From the NCBI RefSeq assembly GCF_041860085.1, contig NZ_CP124747.1, positions 6,905,001 to 6,969,000 on the forward strand: DNA of 64,000 nt, read 5' to 3'. The notes beneath the pieces are model-generated. The model was given only the letters and a program-made list of their open reading frames with translations. It was not told the origin of the DNA and made no database searches. Shown here piece after piece: positions 1-9,199 of this stretch. Position numbers and translations under genes: made by a program. The DNA is from Schlesneria sp. DSM 10557 (GTDB lineage: Bacteria > Planctomycetota > Planctomycetia > Planctomycetales > Planctomycetaceae). Within the stretch, counting starts at the first letter, position 1; every line of letters starts with the position of its first letter.

Positions 1-1160
1 GCCGTCCTGGAAAAGTAGGCCAGGGGAATGACAAGCAGAATCGCGATGACCGTCAGGACCACCCCGAGGACGCAGCTCCAGCCGAATTCCCGAACAACCA
101 CGTGCTGAGCCAGCGAGAGCGACCAGAAGCCGATGCTGGTGGTGATGGCAGTCAGAAAGCAGGCCAGCCCGACTTCCTGCAGACCCGCTTTTGCCGCGAC
201 TCGTTCACTCATTCCCGCCGCATGGAATCGCCGAATCTGCACCATCAGATGCACGCCGTCCGCCAGGCCGATCAGGCTGAGCATCACTGGCAATACAACG
301 TCGTTGAAGGGATTGTCCTGCACGTTGAAGAAATTGAGAAACCCGACGGTCCAGTAGATCCCCAGGACGGGGCCCAGCGAGACAATGACGACCGAGACGA
401 TTCCGCGGAAGAGGATCGCCGCCATGACCAGAACCACGCCGTAGCCAATCACGCGAAACTTGATGTTATTCTTTTCATGGGTCTGCTCCATCGTCAGCCG
501 GAGTGGTACCTGTCCCGTCACCGCCACTGTGAATTTGACTTCCGGAAATTCCGCCAACGCCTGTTCGGCGGCTCGTCTGAGGTTGACCGTGCAGTCATCG
601 TCGCTGGTGATGTAAAGCCAGTCAAAATTGACGAGCACAATCAATGTTCGACCGTCTGGCGACAGCAACTGCCCTTTCACCAGGGGATTCGCCAAAGCGT
701 GCTCACGGGCAGCGGCAAACCGGGCGGGTGAGGCCTGTGAGTGGGGAAAAAGGGGTTCGCGCAGACCGAAGATATTGAGCACCGGAACCCGGTCCATCCA
801 CAGCACCTTCCAGACGTACGGAAGTGACTCGAGTGACTGGACCATGTGACGCAGGGCCTGAGCGCCCGCGGGTGTGAAGATCGAATCAGACTCAATGACC
901 AGGATCGCATCGGATCGGGTGAGATCCAGTGCTTCGACCTGCGGACGGGGTTTCACAACCGGTTGCTCGGTCGGTGCCGCCGGGGCGGCGGCTGGCGCTT
1001 CGTTTACGACGGGCTTCGGCAGGAATAGATTCCTGACAAGGTCAGGGTCGATGTAGCCCACCGTGGCGACGGAAGTGATCAGGACCAGGATCAGTACGGC
1101 CCAGATGGGGCGATCGACGATCCAGGCGGTCGAGCGTCCGAAGCTATGCGAAATTGACAA
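1..1160 (-). CDS. RND/MMPL-family exporter, N-terminal part (runs off the window)
   Basis: The minus strand is open from about 1160 to the left edge, so roughly the first 386 residues are present and the C-terminus lies outside. The protein starts with a short cytoplasmic stretch and a hydrophobic helix (about residues 13-33, WAVLILVLITSVATVGYI). A large extracytoplasmic loop follows, ending near residue 240, then a block of membrane helices including a LIGLADGVHLMV segment, which resembles the helix 4 region of MMPL/RND transporters. The family exports lipids, hopanoids or other hydrophobic substrates using the proton gradient; the substrate here is unknown. I chose the TTG at 1160 because GAGGG lies about 6 bases upstream and no in-frame ATG follows the upstream gene. 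It starts 23 bases after the stop of the copper monooxygenase gene, so the two are probably co-transcribed. Confidence 0.8.
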   Translation of the reverse strand, partial: MSISHSFGRSTAWIVDRPIWAVLILVLITSVATVGYIDPDLVRNLFLPKPVVNEAPAAAPAAPTEQPVVKPRPQVEALDLTRSDAILVIESDSIFTPAGAQALRHMVQSLESLPYVWKVLWMDRVPVLNIFGLREPLFPHSQASPARFAAAREHALANPLVKGQLLSPDGRTLIVLVNFDWLYITSDDDCTVNLRRAAEQALAEFPEVKFTVAVTGQVPLRLTMEQTHEKNNIKFRVIGYGVVLVMAAILFRGIVSVVIVSLGPVLGIYWTVGFLNFFNVQDNPFNDVVLPVMLSLIGLADGVHLMVQIRRFHAAGMSERVAAKAGLQEVGLACFLTAITTSIGFWSLSLAQHVVVREFGWSCVLGVVLTVIAILLVIPLAYFSRT

Positions 1161-1183
1161 TCCAGACCCTCGTTCCGTGTGCT

Positions 1184-3220
1184 CTATCGTTGAGGCCGGC
1201 CCCGTTCTGCTGCTGACCGAATCTCTTCACGACTCAGTTTTCCGTCGGCGTCGCTGTCATACTGGTAGAACGCGTACCTGCGGAAGCCGAGCGGAGTTTC
1301 GTGTTTCTCAACGACACCGTCCTGATTTTTGTCGAACCGCTTGAAGAAATCGGTCACAAATTGTTCCACCGATTGCGTGTTGACTTTCTCCGATGCCGAT
1401 TTGACGATCAGCTTCCGCTTGCTCGCCTGAGGCTCGCTCTCCTGTTGAGAATCCCGTGGCTCAGAGACTTCGAAGAAGGTCACTGCCATTTCTTCCCACG
1501 TTTGGTCTCCCCACGTTACGGTCTGTGAGGGATCCGGATTCGCGGGGTTCCCCGCTGAATTGTCGAAGTGGGCCGTAAACATCAATTCGTCGAGTTGATC
1601 CAGCTTCAGGGGCGTGGTCAGTTCATAGACATGCTGCCAGTTGAAGTCGTAGCGCGGGACATCCAGCAGGGTCTGGACGGAGTCCCCGCGTCGACCTGCC
1701 ACCTGAATTGCTTTTCCCCGGACGTGCATGTGCGGGACGATCGCGAGCAGCTCAGCCCGTTTAGGGAACCAGCTAACGCTGGAATGAACTGCAAAGTCGG
1801 CCGCATGAGGCGGAATCTCGAACTCCTGATCGATCCCCAGCAGGGTGAAAACCTCGTGGGTCACTTCCGACTCGGGAATGAATGTCAATCCGATCTGAGT
1901 CAGGTCTTCCTGCGGGGCTCCGTTGGGGGTGTAATGCATCTGGAAGACAAGTTTGGAACCGGCGGGAACACGGCGGGCGTATCCCGGCGCCATGGTAAAG
2001 CTGCGCTGCCCCGGGACGTACCCGGTCACGTATCCCACGCCTCGTACGTCGGTCCCATCGGGTGGTCGCACGAAGACAATACAGTGATGGACTGTCGGTC
2101 GGTTGCCGGGAATGACCTGCGCCCCCGAGACCCAGCGGTCCTCTTCAAAATGCGGATCGACTACGAAGTATTGATACTCGACCGTTCCAATGGCCGGGAC
2201 CTTAAATGGCTTGTCCCGCATTTTCAGCACGAGGTCCGGTTCCCGCGACAGTTGCCATCCGTCACGAAATTCCGCAGGCGGGGGAAGCTGTGACTCATCG
2301 CCGTAAGGCATTCCGGCTTCCACCCACTCCCGAATCCGTTTCTGATCTGATTCCGGCATCAAGCGTGAATTGCGGAAGTGCCCGTATTCCGGATTGGCAT
2401 TCCACGGCGGCATCCTGCCGGCAGCGATCGTCTCGAGAATTGTCTCGCCCCACCCTTTGACCTCTTCAAAGTCGGTCAGCGAGAACGGGGCAATCTCGCC
2501 GGGCCTGTGGCACTCGACGCAATGCTGGTTCAGGATGCGGGTAATTTCCTGGCAGTAAGTCACCACGGGTTGGTCTGGCGAAGGAGACTTCGGAATCTTC
2601 ACTCGTCCAATCAGGCAGCCCGTCGTTTCGGTCTGGGGGACGCTTACGGGTTTTCGGTCCCGTAGTTCTTCAATGGCGACACGCAGATCCTGCCGTGTCG
2701 GTTGCCCACGGGAAACGCCCGGCTGGTACTGATCGTCGATCCGCCCCCGATAGCGAACAGCGAAATCCTCGTCGAGGACGAACACTTCCGCCATGTGCTT
2801 TGCACCGAACAGATCGGCCACTTGATTGAGCGGATCTTTGAACAGCGGAAAGGTGACTCCGTATTCCTTCGCGAAGGCGGAGACTTCTTCCTGAGAGTCC
2901 TGCGAATTGCTGTTGACCCCGATGAAGCGGACCAGCGGCCGATCGGCCTCTTTTTGCGCCGAGAACTCTTTCTCCAACTGACTGAGACGTGGTGCGTAGA
3001 GTCGTGCGAGCGGGCATTCCGTTCCGAGGAAACAGACGACCGTCAGCCGGGCCTTCTCTCGCGGAGAGACTTCGACTGCATTTCCGCTGAGATCGGTCAG
3101 GCTGAAAGCAGGGATCGTTAGTCCGGCACCCGGCAGAGCAATGCGATCCTCACCCCCGGCGACGTTGATGAAAACTCCAAGGCACAACATCCATGGCGAC
3201 AGGTAACAGAATCGTGACAT
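1184..3220 (-). CDS. Exported redoxin / c-type haem / copper type II monooxygenase-like / EF-hand fusion
   Basis: A 678-residue protein with an N-terminal signal peptide (residues 1-22). Residues 30-165 are an AhpC/TSA-like redoxin fold with a single cysteine in GTECPL (C69). A CVECH haem c motif lies at 234-238. Residues 330-590 look like a copper type II ascorbate-dependent monooxygenase core. The ligands known from peptidyl-glycine monooxygenase appear in order: a His pair at 378-379, a His in QMHY at 429, HMH at 497-499 and a Met in EEMAV at 578. Two EF-hand loops follow (DKNQDG about 630, DSDADG about 655). The start at 3220 has AGAAGGA upstream. The substrate is unknown. The fold assignments are from motifs; oxidation of a secreted substrate with electrons passed through the haem is inference. 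Planctomycetes carry many copies of similar multidomain proteins. Confidence 0.8.
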   Translation of the reverse strand: MSRFCYLSPWMLCLGVFINVAGGEDRIALPGAGLTIPAFSLTDLSGNAVEVSPREKARLTVVCFLGTECPLARLYAPRLSQLEKEFSAQKEADRPLVRFIGVNSNSQDSQEEVSAFAKEYGVTFPLFKDPLNQVADLFGAKHMAEVFVLDEDFAVRYRGRIDDQYQPGVSRGQPTRQDLRVAIEELRDRKPVSVPQTETTGCLIGRVKIPKSPSPDQPVVTYCQEITRILNQHCVECHRPGEIAPFSLTDFEEVKGWGETILETIAAGRMPPWNANPEYGHFRNSRLMPESDQKRIREWVEAGMPYGDESQLPPPAEFRDGWQLSREPDLVLKMRDKPFKVPAIGTVEYQYFVVDPHFEEDRWVSGAQVIPGNRPTVHHCIVFVRPPDGTDVRGVGYVTGYVPGQRSFTMAPGYARRVPAGSKLVFQMHYTPNGAPQEDLTQIGLTFIPESEVTHEVFTLLGIDQEFEIPPHAADFAVHSSVSWFPKRAELLAIVPHMHVRGKAIQVAGRRGDSVQTLLDVPRYDFNWQHVYELTTPLKLDQLDELMFTAHFDNSAGNPANPDPSQTVTWGDQTWEEMAVTFFEVSEPRDSQQESEPQASKRKLIVKSASEKVNTQSVEQFVTDFFKRFDKNQDGVVEKHETPLGFRRYAFYQYDSDADGKLSREEIRSAAERGRPQR

Positions 3221-3336
3221 TTTCCGGTCCTTCTGACACCCAACTTACTGAGCCCGAGGGGGACTCGAACGACGGTGAATCAAGACTCTGCATCACGCCG
3301 CAGGATCAAATCACTGTGTCTCGTAGTCCATCACTG

Positions 3337-4098
3337 TTATCCGATTTCCAGCAATTTCACAAACTCACCGATTTCATCAAAGTAAGCTTGTGCGTTGCAT
3401 TCCATGATCCGGTTATGGTCCCCTGCGGAAAATCGAATCAGCTTTTTCTGATCGCCTGCCAGCCATTGCAGGTTGCGTTCCGCATGGGAAATTTCGACCA
3501 TTCCGTCGTTGACGGTGTGCAAAAGCAACGCCGGGCCTCGATACCCTGACAGCTTTTGTCGGTGATGGAAGTGGCGCTGGGCTTCGTCCATCACATCTTG
3601 CGGCGTCAACTCCGTCCCCCTGAGGTCGGCGTATTTGAGAAACCGTTCGGCCGGTTCGGCAATTCCGCTTTCCAGGATCAAACCCGCCGTGGTCGGTTGC
3701 CGATGGACAAGTTCGATCGCGTACAGCGAGCCGATTGACCGCCCGAAGGCGATGACTCGTTCAGGAGTCAGCCCCGCCGCTTTCATCACCGCTTCACCGT
3801 CACCGAGCATGGCGACAAGCTGTGCTTCACCGGTTGAGGCTCCGTAGCCGCGGTACTCAACAAACAGCGAGTTCAGTCCCTGTGCTGCGAGTTCTTCCGC
3901 CATCCAGGGGACATAGTCAGCCACGGCTTCTCCATTGCCATGGAAATGAATCAGCGTCAGTCGCGCTGGGTCGATGACATGGTGAACACAGGCAAGTTCC
4001 GCTCCATCGACGGGAACCATCCACGCTTTGCGGACGGTGCGACTTTGAGGAAAGAGGTAGCATCCGCTCACGGCAGGCAGGTCGAGTAAACTGGTCAT
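3337..4098 (-). CDS. Alpha/beta hydrolase
   Basis: A serine hydrolase fold protein of 253 residues from the chosen start. It has the oxyanion-region strand VEYRGYGAS, the nucleophile elbow GRSIG (GxSxG type) and a late GDHNRI segment that supplies the catalytic His. An Asp in the HTVNDGM segment fits the third triad residue. There is no signal peptide, so it is probably cytoplasmic. The family includes esterases, thioesterases and peptidases; the substrate cannot be read from sequence. The frame stays open upstream to a GTG at 4209 preceded by a G-rich stretch, adding 37 residues that do not look like part of the fold. The ATG at 4098, with GGAAA upstream, is preferred but not certain. It lies between the GH32 and copper monooxygenase genes on the same strand. 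Confidence 0.75.
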   Translation of the reverse strand: MTSLLDLPAVSGCYLFPQSRTVRKAWMVPVDGAELACVHHVIDPARLTLIHFHGNGEAVADYVPWMAEELAAQGLNSLFVEYRGYGASTGEAQLVAMLGDGEAVMKAAGLTPERVIAFGRSIGSLYAIELVHRQPTTAGLILESGIAEPAERFLKYADLRGTELTPQDVMDEAQRHFHHRQKLSGYRGPALLLHTVNDGMVEISHAERNLQWLAGDQKKLIRFSAGDHNRIMECNAQAYFDEIGEFVKLLEIG

Positions 4099-4444
4099 TG
4101 GATTTCCGTATCCCATGAGATTTCCGCAACAGGAGACTTCCGCAAAAAGAACTTTTCCGTCCATCACAAAAGCGACGGTGCCTTCCCAGCGGATTTCGGG
4201 CCTTTGCACATCCCCCCTTGGTCAAGGCCTGCATCCTTTCCTGTCGGCCGTGTCTACCGCCGTTTCGGCGAGCGGAAGGACGACAGGGAGGAGTACGATG
4301 CAGGTCAGGGGGATGGCTCGATCGGGGAACGGGGGCAAAGGCCCGGTGGCCACCGAAATGGTCTGGACTGGTCCGGACCGGTTTCGGCGCGGATTGGGCC
4401 CCGGCAGACCGAGCGAAAACCCGGGCCCCGACCTCACCCTTGCA
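4099..4444. other. Intergenic, GC-rich with palindromes
   Basis: A 346-base stretch between two minus-strand genes. It is rich in G and C and contains the 10-base palindrome GGTCCGGACC at 4370-4379 and two GGGCCC copies at about 4397 and 4424 that can pair. There is no T tract, so a classical terminator is not shown. Part of it may be the N-terminal extension of the hydrolase if the GTG at 4209 is used. Confidence 0.4.
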
Positions 4445-6607
4445 CTACTTTCCGCTCCAGGCGGATTTCAATCGATAGACTTCCAGCGACTTGAGCTTTG
4501 CTGGCTGGCCGTTCGACTGGACCGATACCGACTGGTCGTCCTGCTTGGCGATAAACGGTACCGGCACGTAGGTGGCACCGTTACTGGCGAAAACTTCCAG
4601 TGCGGTCCGATCGGTGAAGATCTGCACGCGTTGTTTTCCACCAACAAGCGGCGCTGCTGCGCGGTGGCCATTCACGACAATTTCCTGCTTCCCGGCGTCG
4701 TACTGAATTTTCGCACCACGAATCTGGAACTCGACCGTTTCCGCCGTATTCGGTTCCCATTCCGCAATGAGTTCAATCAGCTCGGATCTGAAAGTGGAAA
4801 GTTTATCGGCCTGATTGGGTCCTTCGCGCAGTGTCACCAGTTCTGGAACCGGAGTCCGCGTCAGTCGCGGACCGTCGGGCGTCGATACCAGATTTAAGAT
4901 GCAGGGAAGTGTCTGGAGATGATTGAATGACATTCCCGGTGAAGGGGCCTGCATCCAGGCGATCTGGATTCGCTTGCCATCGGGAAGATCGCTGAACGTC
5001 TGGGCGGCGTAGAAACCAATCCCCTGCACATCTTTGACGCGGCTCGAATCGGCCGCGAACGTTCGACCGTCAAAATCGCCAACGGCATAGACGCTGTTCG
5101 CTGCCGTCAGCACCCATTTCTTCCGGGTCGCATCGCCATCGACGGGAAGTTCAAACAAGTCCGGACACTCATACAGGAACGTGTCCCCTTCGGTTCCCCC
5201 CTTCACAACGCTTTCCAGTGACCATTCCTTGAGGTTGGCGGAAGTCAGGATGTGAATGGTATGCAGCTTACCCGGTAGTTCCACGTAAAGGACCATGACC
5301 CAGCGGCCCGTCGGCTCATGCCAGAAGACTTTCGGATCGCGATTGCCCGGCGTGAATTCTTTGACGACCGGGTTTCCTTCGTACTTCGTGAACTTTCGCC
5401 CATCCAGGCTATACGCGATGCACTGCACTGTCGGAGAACCGGCGGCGGAGTAGATCAGGACCAGCGGTGGTTTCCCCTCTTTGCCGAAGCCGCTGGTATT
5501 CTTCCAGTCGATGACGGCGCTGCCGCTGAACATGGGACCCATGCCATCCGGGTAGAGGGCTTCGCCATGTTCCTTCCAATGGACCAGGTCGCGACTGGTC
5601 GCGTGGCCCCAGTGCATATTTCCCCAATTCCAGCCGTACGGATTGTGCTGGAAGAAGAGGTGGTACTCGCCGTTGAAATAGACCAGCCCGTTCGGGTCGT
5701 TCATCCAGCCACGACGGGGTGAAAAATGGAGCTGCGAACGGAGCGGTTCGGCATAGAGAGTCTCTCCGTCAAGCAGCGTGTCTGACTGTTTAGCAGTCTC
5801 CAGTCCCTTGGAATTTTCTGGCAGGAAATTGGCTGTGATGGTCAGCTTTCGACCGGCCCAGGGACTAATATCGAGCGGAGCCCACCACTGTGGTTCGGCA
5901 TCAGCCAGTTCAATATCGAAGCGACGGACCTCTTTTCCGTCCACACTGACAGTGACGACGCGTGATCGAGCTCCAGTTTTGACGGGGAAATGCAGCCACT
6001 GATGTTCGACGACAAGTTCACGGGTGACGTTCTGCACGAGCGGAACGGGTGGCTTGAACAACGGAGCGGTACCGCGGTCGTCCGTCAGCACGATCTGATC
6101 CACGTTAATATGTCCCCATCCCCCCTGGCGTCGGTCGATGATGGCGATGACGGCCTCTTTCCCCAGAAACGGGCGAACGTCCCAGGCTGCCGGCTCCAGG
6201 CGTTCCGTTCCGCCCCCCTGTGTATTGGGGCCGGTGGCGGTCCTGACGACCTTTCCGTCAACCTGCAGGTTGATACAGGTTTCGTCTTCCCAGCCACCGC
6301 CACCAATCAGGAACGTGACGAAATTCCGTTCAATCTTAAATGGAGGAGAAACCAGTTCCCCCGTCGCGTTGTCTCCACCGGTGAACGAATTGACGAGCCC
6401 TTTTCCTGAGAAGCCGTCGACGAACATCTGGCCAGCCAGCGCCCCCTGCGCCGGACCGGCCCCGAACGCGGTTCCGGTCACTTTCCAATTGCCGTAGTCG
6501 GCACCTTCGAAATCGGCAATGAGCACGGGGTCCGCGGCTTCGGCAAACGGGATCGCCAGAACCCAGGCGGCGATACAAACGGTTGACCAGATCACTTTCA
6601 CAAACAT
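4445..6607 (-). CDS. Exported glycoside hydrolase family 32 (levanase/inulinase-like)
   Basis: From the ATG at 6607 the protein has 720 residues and begins with a signal peptide ending near AEAADP. Residues 25-180 form a beta-rich domain of the type found before GH32 modules in Bacteroidetes levanases, followed by a second small beta domain. The catalytic five-blade propeller begins at about 295 with GWMNDPNG (nucleophile Asp about 304), then GNRDPK (Asp about 424, transition-state stabiliser) and YECPDLF (acid/base Glu about 480). The C-terminal 150 residues are the usual beta-sandwich. All three catalytic carboxylates are present, so it should hydrolyse beta-fructosides such as levan, inulin or sucrose outside the cytoplasm. 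The frame continues upstream to 6682, overlapping the fbp end, but 6607 has GAGGAG directly before it and opens the signal peptide. It lies 31 bases after fructose-bisphosphatase, a fitting neighbour for fructose use. Confidence 0.9.
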   Translation of the reverse strand: MFVKVIWSTVCIAAWVLAIPFAEAADPVLIADFEGADYGNWKVTGTAFGAGPAQGALAGQMFVDGFSGKGLVNSFTGGDNATGELVSPPFKIERNFVTFLIGGGGWEDETCINLQVDGKVVRTATGPNTQGGGTERLEPAAWDVRPFLGKEAVIAIIDRRQGGWGHINVDQIVLTDDRGTAPLFKPPVPLVQNVTRELVVEHQWLHFPVKTGARSRVVTVSVDGKEVRRFDIELADAEPQWWAPLDISPWAGRKLTITANFLPENSKGLETAKQSDTLLDGETLYAEPLRSQLHFSPRRGWMNDPNGLVYFNGEYHLFFQHNPYGWNWGNMHWGHATSRDLVHWKEHGEALYPDGMGPMFSGSAVIDWKNTSGFGKEGKPPLVLIYSAAGSPTVQCIAYSLDGRKFTKYEGNPVVKEFTPGNRDPKVFWHEPTGRWVMVLYVELPGKLHTIHILTSANLKEWSLESVVKGGTEGDTFLYECPDLFELPVDGDATRKKWVLTAANSVYAVGDFDGRTFAADSSRVKDVQGIGFYAAQTFSDLPDGKRIQIAWMQAPSPGMSFNHLQTLPCILNLVSTPDGPRLTRTPVPELVTLREGPNQADKLSTFRSELIELIAEWEPNTAETVEFQIRGAKIQYDAGKQEIVVNGHRAAAPLVGGKQRVQIFTDRTALEVFASNGATYVPVPFIAKQDDQSVSVQSNGQPAKLKSLEVYRLKSAWSGK

Positions 6608-6638
6608 ACTCCTCACAATCCCATCAATTCCGGCGCCG

Positions 6639-8669
6639 TCAGGAACGCAACTTGGGACGCCATTCATCCTGTGCCAGCTCATTGTTTCGATAGAGTTCGA
6701 TCAAACGCTCAAGCATCTCGATATCACAACGAAACTGTTCGCCGCGCTCGGTGTCAGACATGCGGCGGGGACGATCCCATTCGCGGATCACTGAAACACT
6801 GGGAACGATGTCAATTCCGTCGCGAACCGCTGATTCGACCGATTCAAAATGGTGGTGTTTGGCAAGAAGCGTCTTTTCAGGTCCGAGTACCAGTGTGTAG
6901 CCATGATCTCCGTAGGCTTCGGAGAACGCTCCATCGATTGTAATCGCCTTGCCACTTTTCTTCAGTGGTGATTCGGCGGCATCAATTTTGACCGGCACGT
7001 GCCCGTTGACGATCAATCCCTGTTTGCAGTTCACGCCAAATTCCGTCAGCACCTTTTCACAGAACCAGGGCTCGTCGACGAGGTTGAAGTAGGGATCTTT
7101 GGTTTCGTGGTGGGGCGTCTTGTCGGCGATGAAGTCCCGTTCGAACGTCGCGATACGGTCTTTTCCGAACAGAGGAGAGCGAGGGCCGCTCCACAGGTAC
7201 CACAGCACGTCCAGGTGACGCTGCTGTCGCTGCTCCATGGCCCATGCGATGACTCGTTCCAGTGAGTCGAACAATGCTCGACCACTCAACAATTTGCCGT
7301 CGACCGGCATCGGCAGGAATTCACCTTCCGAGGTGCAGGGGACGCAGCCATGGAAAATCAGATGCTCGTCGCGCCGCAGGTACATGGCCCCATGGCTGAC
7401 GAGATACCGAAGTTGCTCGTTCAGGGTCTGGCTGTTCACAAAACTGTACTTCAGCCGCGCCATGCAGAGTTCTTCCTGCGGCGTCAATTCGTAAGGGTGT
7501 TCGGGATCAAGTGTGGGAAACAAGTTGTCGCGAAGGGCATATTTCACGCCATCGACGGTCACTGTCCCCTCGGCCTGGTTGATGTGATGCAGCAGGCGAC
7601 GATGGTCCAGCTCCCATTCGGGATTGCGGGCGATCATCTGCCCCTCCAGCTTAAACTGCATGATCGCAGCCGCTTTCTGCATTCGTGCGACGATCAGGTC
7701 TGACCGCATTCCGCTCGATTTGGGCATGAAATGGGCAGCAGGGTCATCTCCATAGACGGTTCGCGCCAGGTGTTCCAGCGGTGTGAGTGGGATACTGTAG
7801 CCTTCGTCGAGCTGACCGAGCCGACGGTACCGCAGTGAGACCCGCAGTACGTGGGCGATCAGTGCTTCATGCCCCAGTCCCGCGCCGAGCCATGCAACGT
7901 CATGGTTCCCCCAGATGAACGACACATTCGGCTGGTCTCGCAGGTAATCGACAACTCGGTCCCCCCGCGGTCCCCGGTCCCAGCAGTCCCCCGCGATGAT
8001 CAGCTCATAAATGGCCAGGTTGCGGATCAGCCGACCTGTAATGTGAATGAGATGAAGCGCTCGTCCGCGGCGGTGCATTTCGTCTACCACGGCATCGACG
8101 AACTCCTGTCCCCGTCCGTTACTCGGTTCATGCAGCATTTCGGCGAACAGGTTCGCGTACTCCTGCGGGAAGACCTGAGTGGCGCGCTTGAGGCTGTAAT
8201 TGGATGCCAGTACGCGGACCAGTTCAAACTGGTGACGCAGCGTCTTCCGGGCAAAGCATCTCAGCGCGTCCGGGTCGGTCAGTTTCTTTTCCAACTGAGC
8301 CGTGACTTCAGCGGGATAGAAAATGAGTGTCAGAAATTCGGTGAACTCCTTGGGATCCATCCGGTCCTTGAAGAGTCGTTCAACGAGAGGGCGAAGTGTT
8401 CCCGAAGCGTTATTGATGACGTGACGCAGCTTTTTATGTTCACCATGGATGTCACTGATCACATGGACTGTCCCTTTGGGAAGGGTCAGAACGGCCGAAA
8501 GGCGAGCGATTTCCGCCAGGGCGGAATCGATGTTGGGAAACTGCGTGGCGAGAGCTCGAAGCAGTGTCAGTTCATATCGTCGAGGCCGTTCCTCGCAGTT
8601 CCCGCGCTCGCAGGGATGTGATTCATGATCTGTACCCGACATCGTGATTGGACTGCCGTCAACGTTCAT
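6639..8669 (-). CDS. fbp: Fructose-1,6-bisphosphatase, class III
   Basis: A 676-residue protein of the Firmicutes-type (class III) fructose-1,6-bisphosphatase family, close to the usual 640-670 residues. It removes the 1-phosphate from fructose 1,6-bisphosphate in gluconeogenesis. It belongs to the calcineurin-like metallophosphatases. The metal-binding motifs are visible: SDIHGEH at about 72-78, GDCWDRGPRGD and WGNHD in the next 170 residues, and a C-terminal NGHVPVK segment. No signal peptide is present. The start is uncertain: ATG at 8669 has GGAAA upstream, and ATG at 8642 (MSGTDHE) would remove nine residues. The gene lies directly upstream of the GH32 enzyme, with which it probably shares a transcript. 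Confidence 0.9.
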   Translation of the reverse strand: MNVDGSPITMSGTDHESHPCERGNCEERPRRYELTLLRALATQFPNIDSALAEIARLSAVLTLPKGTVHVISDIHGEHKKLRHVINNASGTLRPLVERLFKDRMDPKEFTEFLTLIFYPAEVTAQLEKKLTDPDALRCFARKTLRHQFELVRVLASNYSLKRATQVFPQEYANLFAEMLHEPSNGRGQEFVDAVVDEMHRRGRALHLIHITGRLIRNLAIYELIIAGDCWDRGPRGDRVVDYLRDQPNVSFIWGNHDVAWLGAGLGHEALIAHVLRVSLRYRRLGQLDEGYSIPLTPLEHLARTVYGDDPAAHFMPKSSGMRSDLIVARMQKAAAIMQFKLEGQMIARNPEWELDHRRLLHHINQAEGTVTVDGVKYALRDNLFPTLDPEHPYELTPQEELCMARLKYSFVNSQTLNEQLRYLVSHGAMYLRRDEHLIFHGCVPCTSEGEFLPMPVDGKLLSGRALFDSLERVIAWAMEQRQQRHLDVLWYLWSGPRSPLFGKDRIATFERDFIADKTPHHETKDPYFNLVDEPWFCEKVLTEFGVNCKQGLIVNGHVPVKIDAAESPLKKSGKAITIDGAFSEAYGDHGYTLVLGPEKTLLAKHHHFESVESAVRDGIDIVPSVSVIREWDRPRRMSDTERGEQFRCDIEMLERLIELYRNNELAQDEWRPKLRS

Positions 8670-9199
8670 CGATCACATTTCCGTCTGTAGAATTCCATCA
8701 ACTCGTAGATGAGCCGTTCGCTGCATCAGCGTACCGAGCTAGCGACCCAATCTAAAGCTCATCCCGACGAAGAAGTGGACCAAAATCCGCCCCAATCGGT
8801 GTCCGCCACCTGTGAAATTCCGAAATCCGCACATACGAACAGTGAAGTAATTTCTGGCCGCATCAAGCGGGCCGAGCGACGATACGGTTCAATCGCGAAA
8901 ATTGAATCCACTGGACCAAAGTGAGCTAATATAGATGACAATTCAACCGGTTTTGTCGTGGCTGGGAATGTGAGTTGCAAGGGCGTTGAGGCTGGAGAAC
9001 GTCCGCAGTGAAGGGCCTTCGTGTCAGTGGCGATGTTTTGGATATCCGGAATCGTCCGGGCGAGATGCTGCCACATCTTCGCTGACTGTCGAAAGAGAAC
9101 TCGACACTGAAGTTGCGGACTTAGTTGAATGCGGTGGTAAGTGCAGTATTCTACCGCTCGTTGGAACGAACATGAAAAACTAACAAGGAGTTGCATCCG
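8670..9199. other. Divergent intergenic region between fbp and pgi
   Basis: 530 bases between two divergent sugar-phosphate genes. The small open frames here have no recognisable product and no good ribosome binding site. A TTGAAT / TAATAT pair at 8902-8932 has a 19-base spacer and is only a weak candidate promoter for pgi. I see no tRNA; a GGTTCAATC string near 8886 lacks the flanking stem of a T-arm. Confidence 0.5.
9190..9190 (+). promoter_or_regulatory. Ribosome binding site that sets the pgi start
   Basis: AAGGAG at 9185-9190 is followed by nine bases and the ATG at 9200. It supports 9200 over the in-frame TTG at 9191, which would leave no spacing. Confidence 0.6.

Noticed and set aside
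4115-4897. Plus-strand frame of 260 codons with a good ribosome site before an inner ATG at 4299
   Set aside because: It runs into the antisense of the GH32 gene and the upstream part is low-complexity and Gly/Arg-rich. The ribosome-site match is probably chance.
8880-8900. tRNA-like GGTTCAATC string
   Set aside because: The flanking bases cannot form the T-arm stem and no anticodon or acceptor stem surrounds it.
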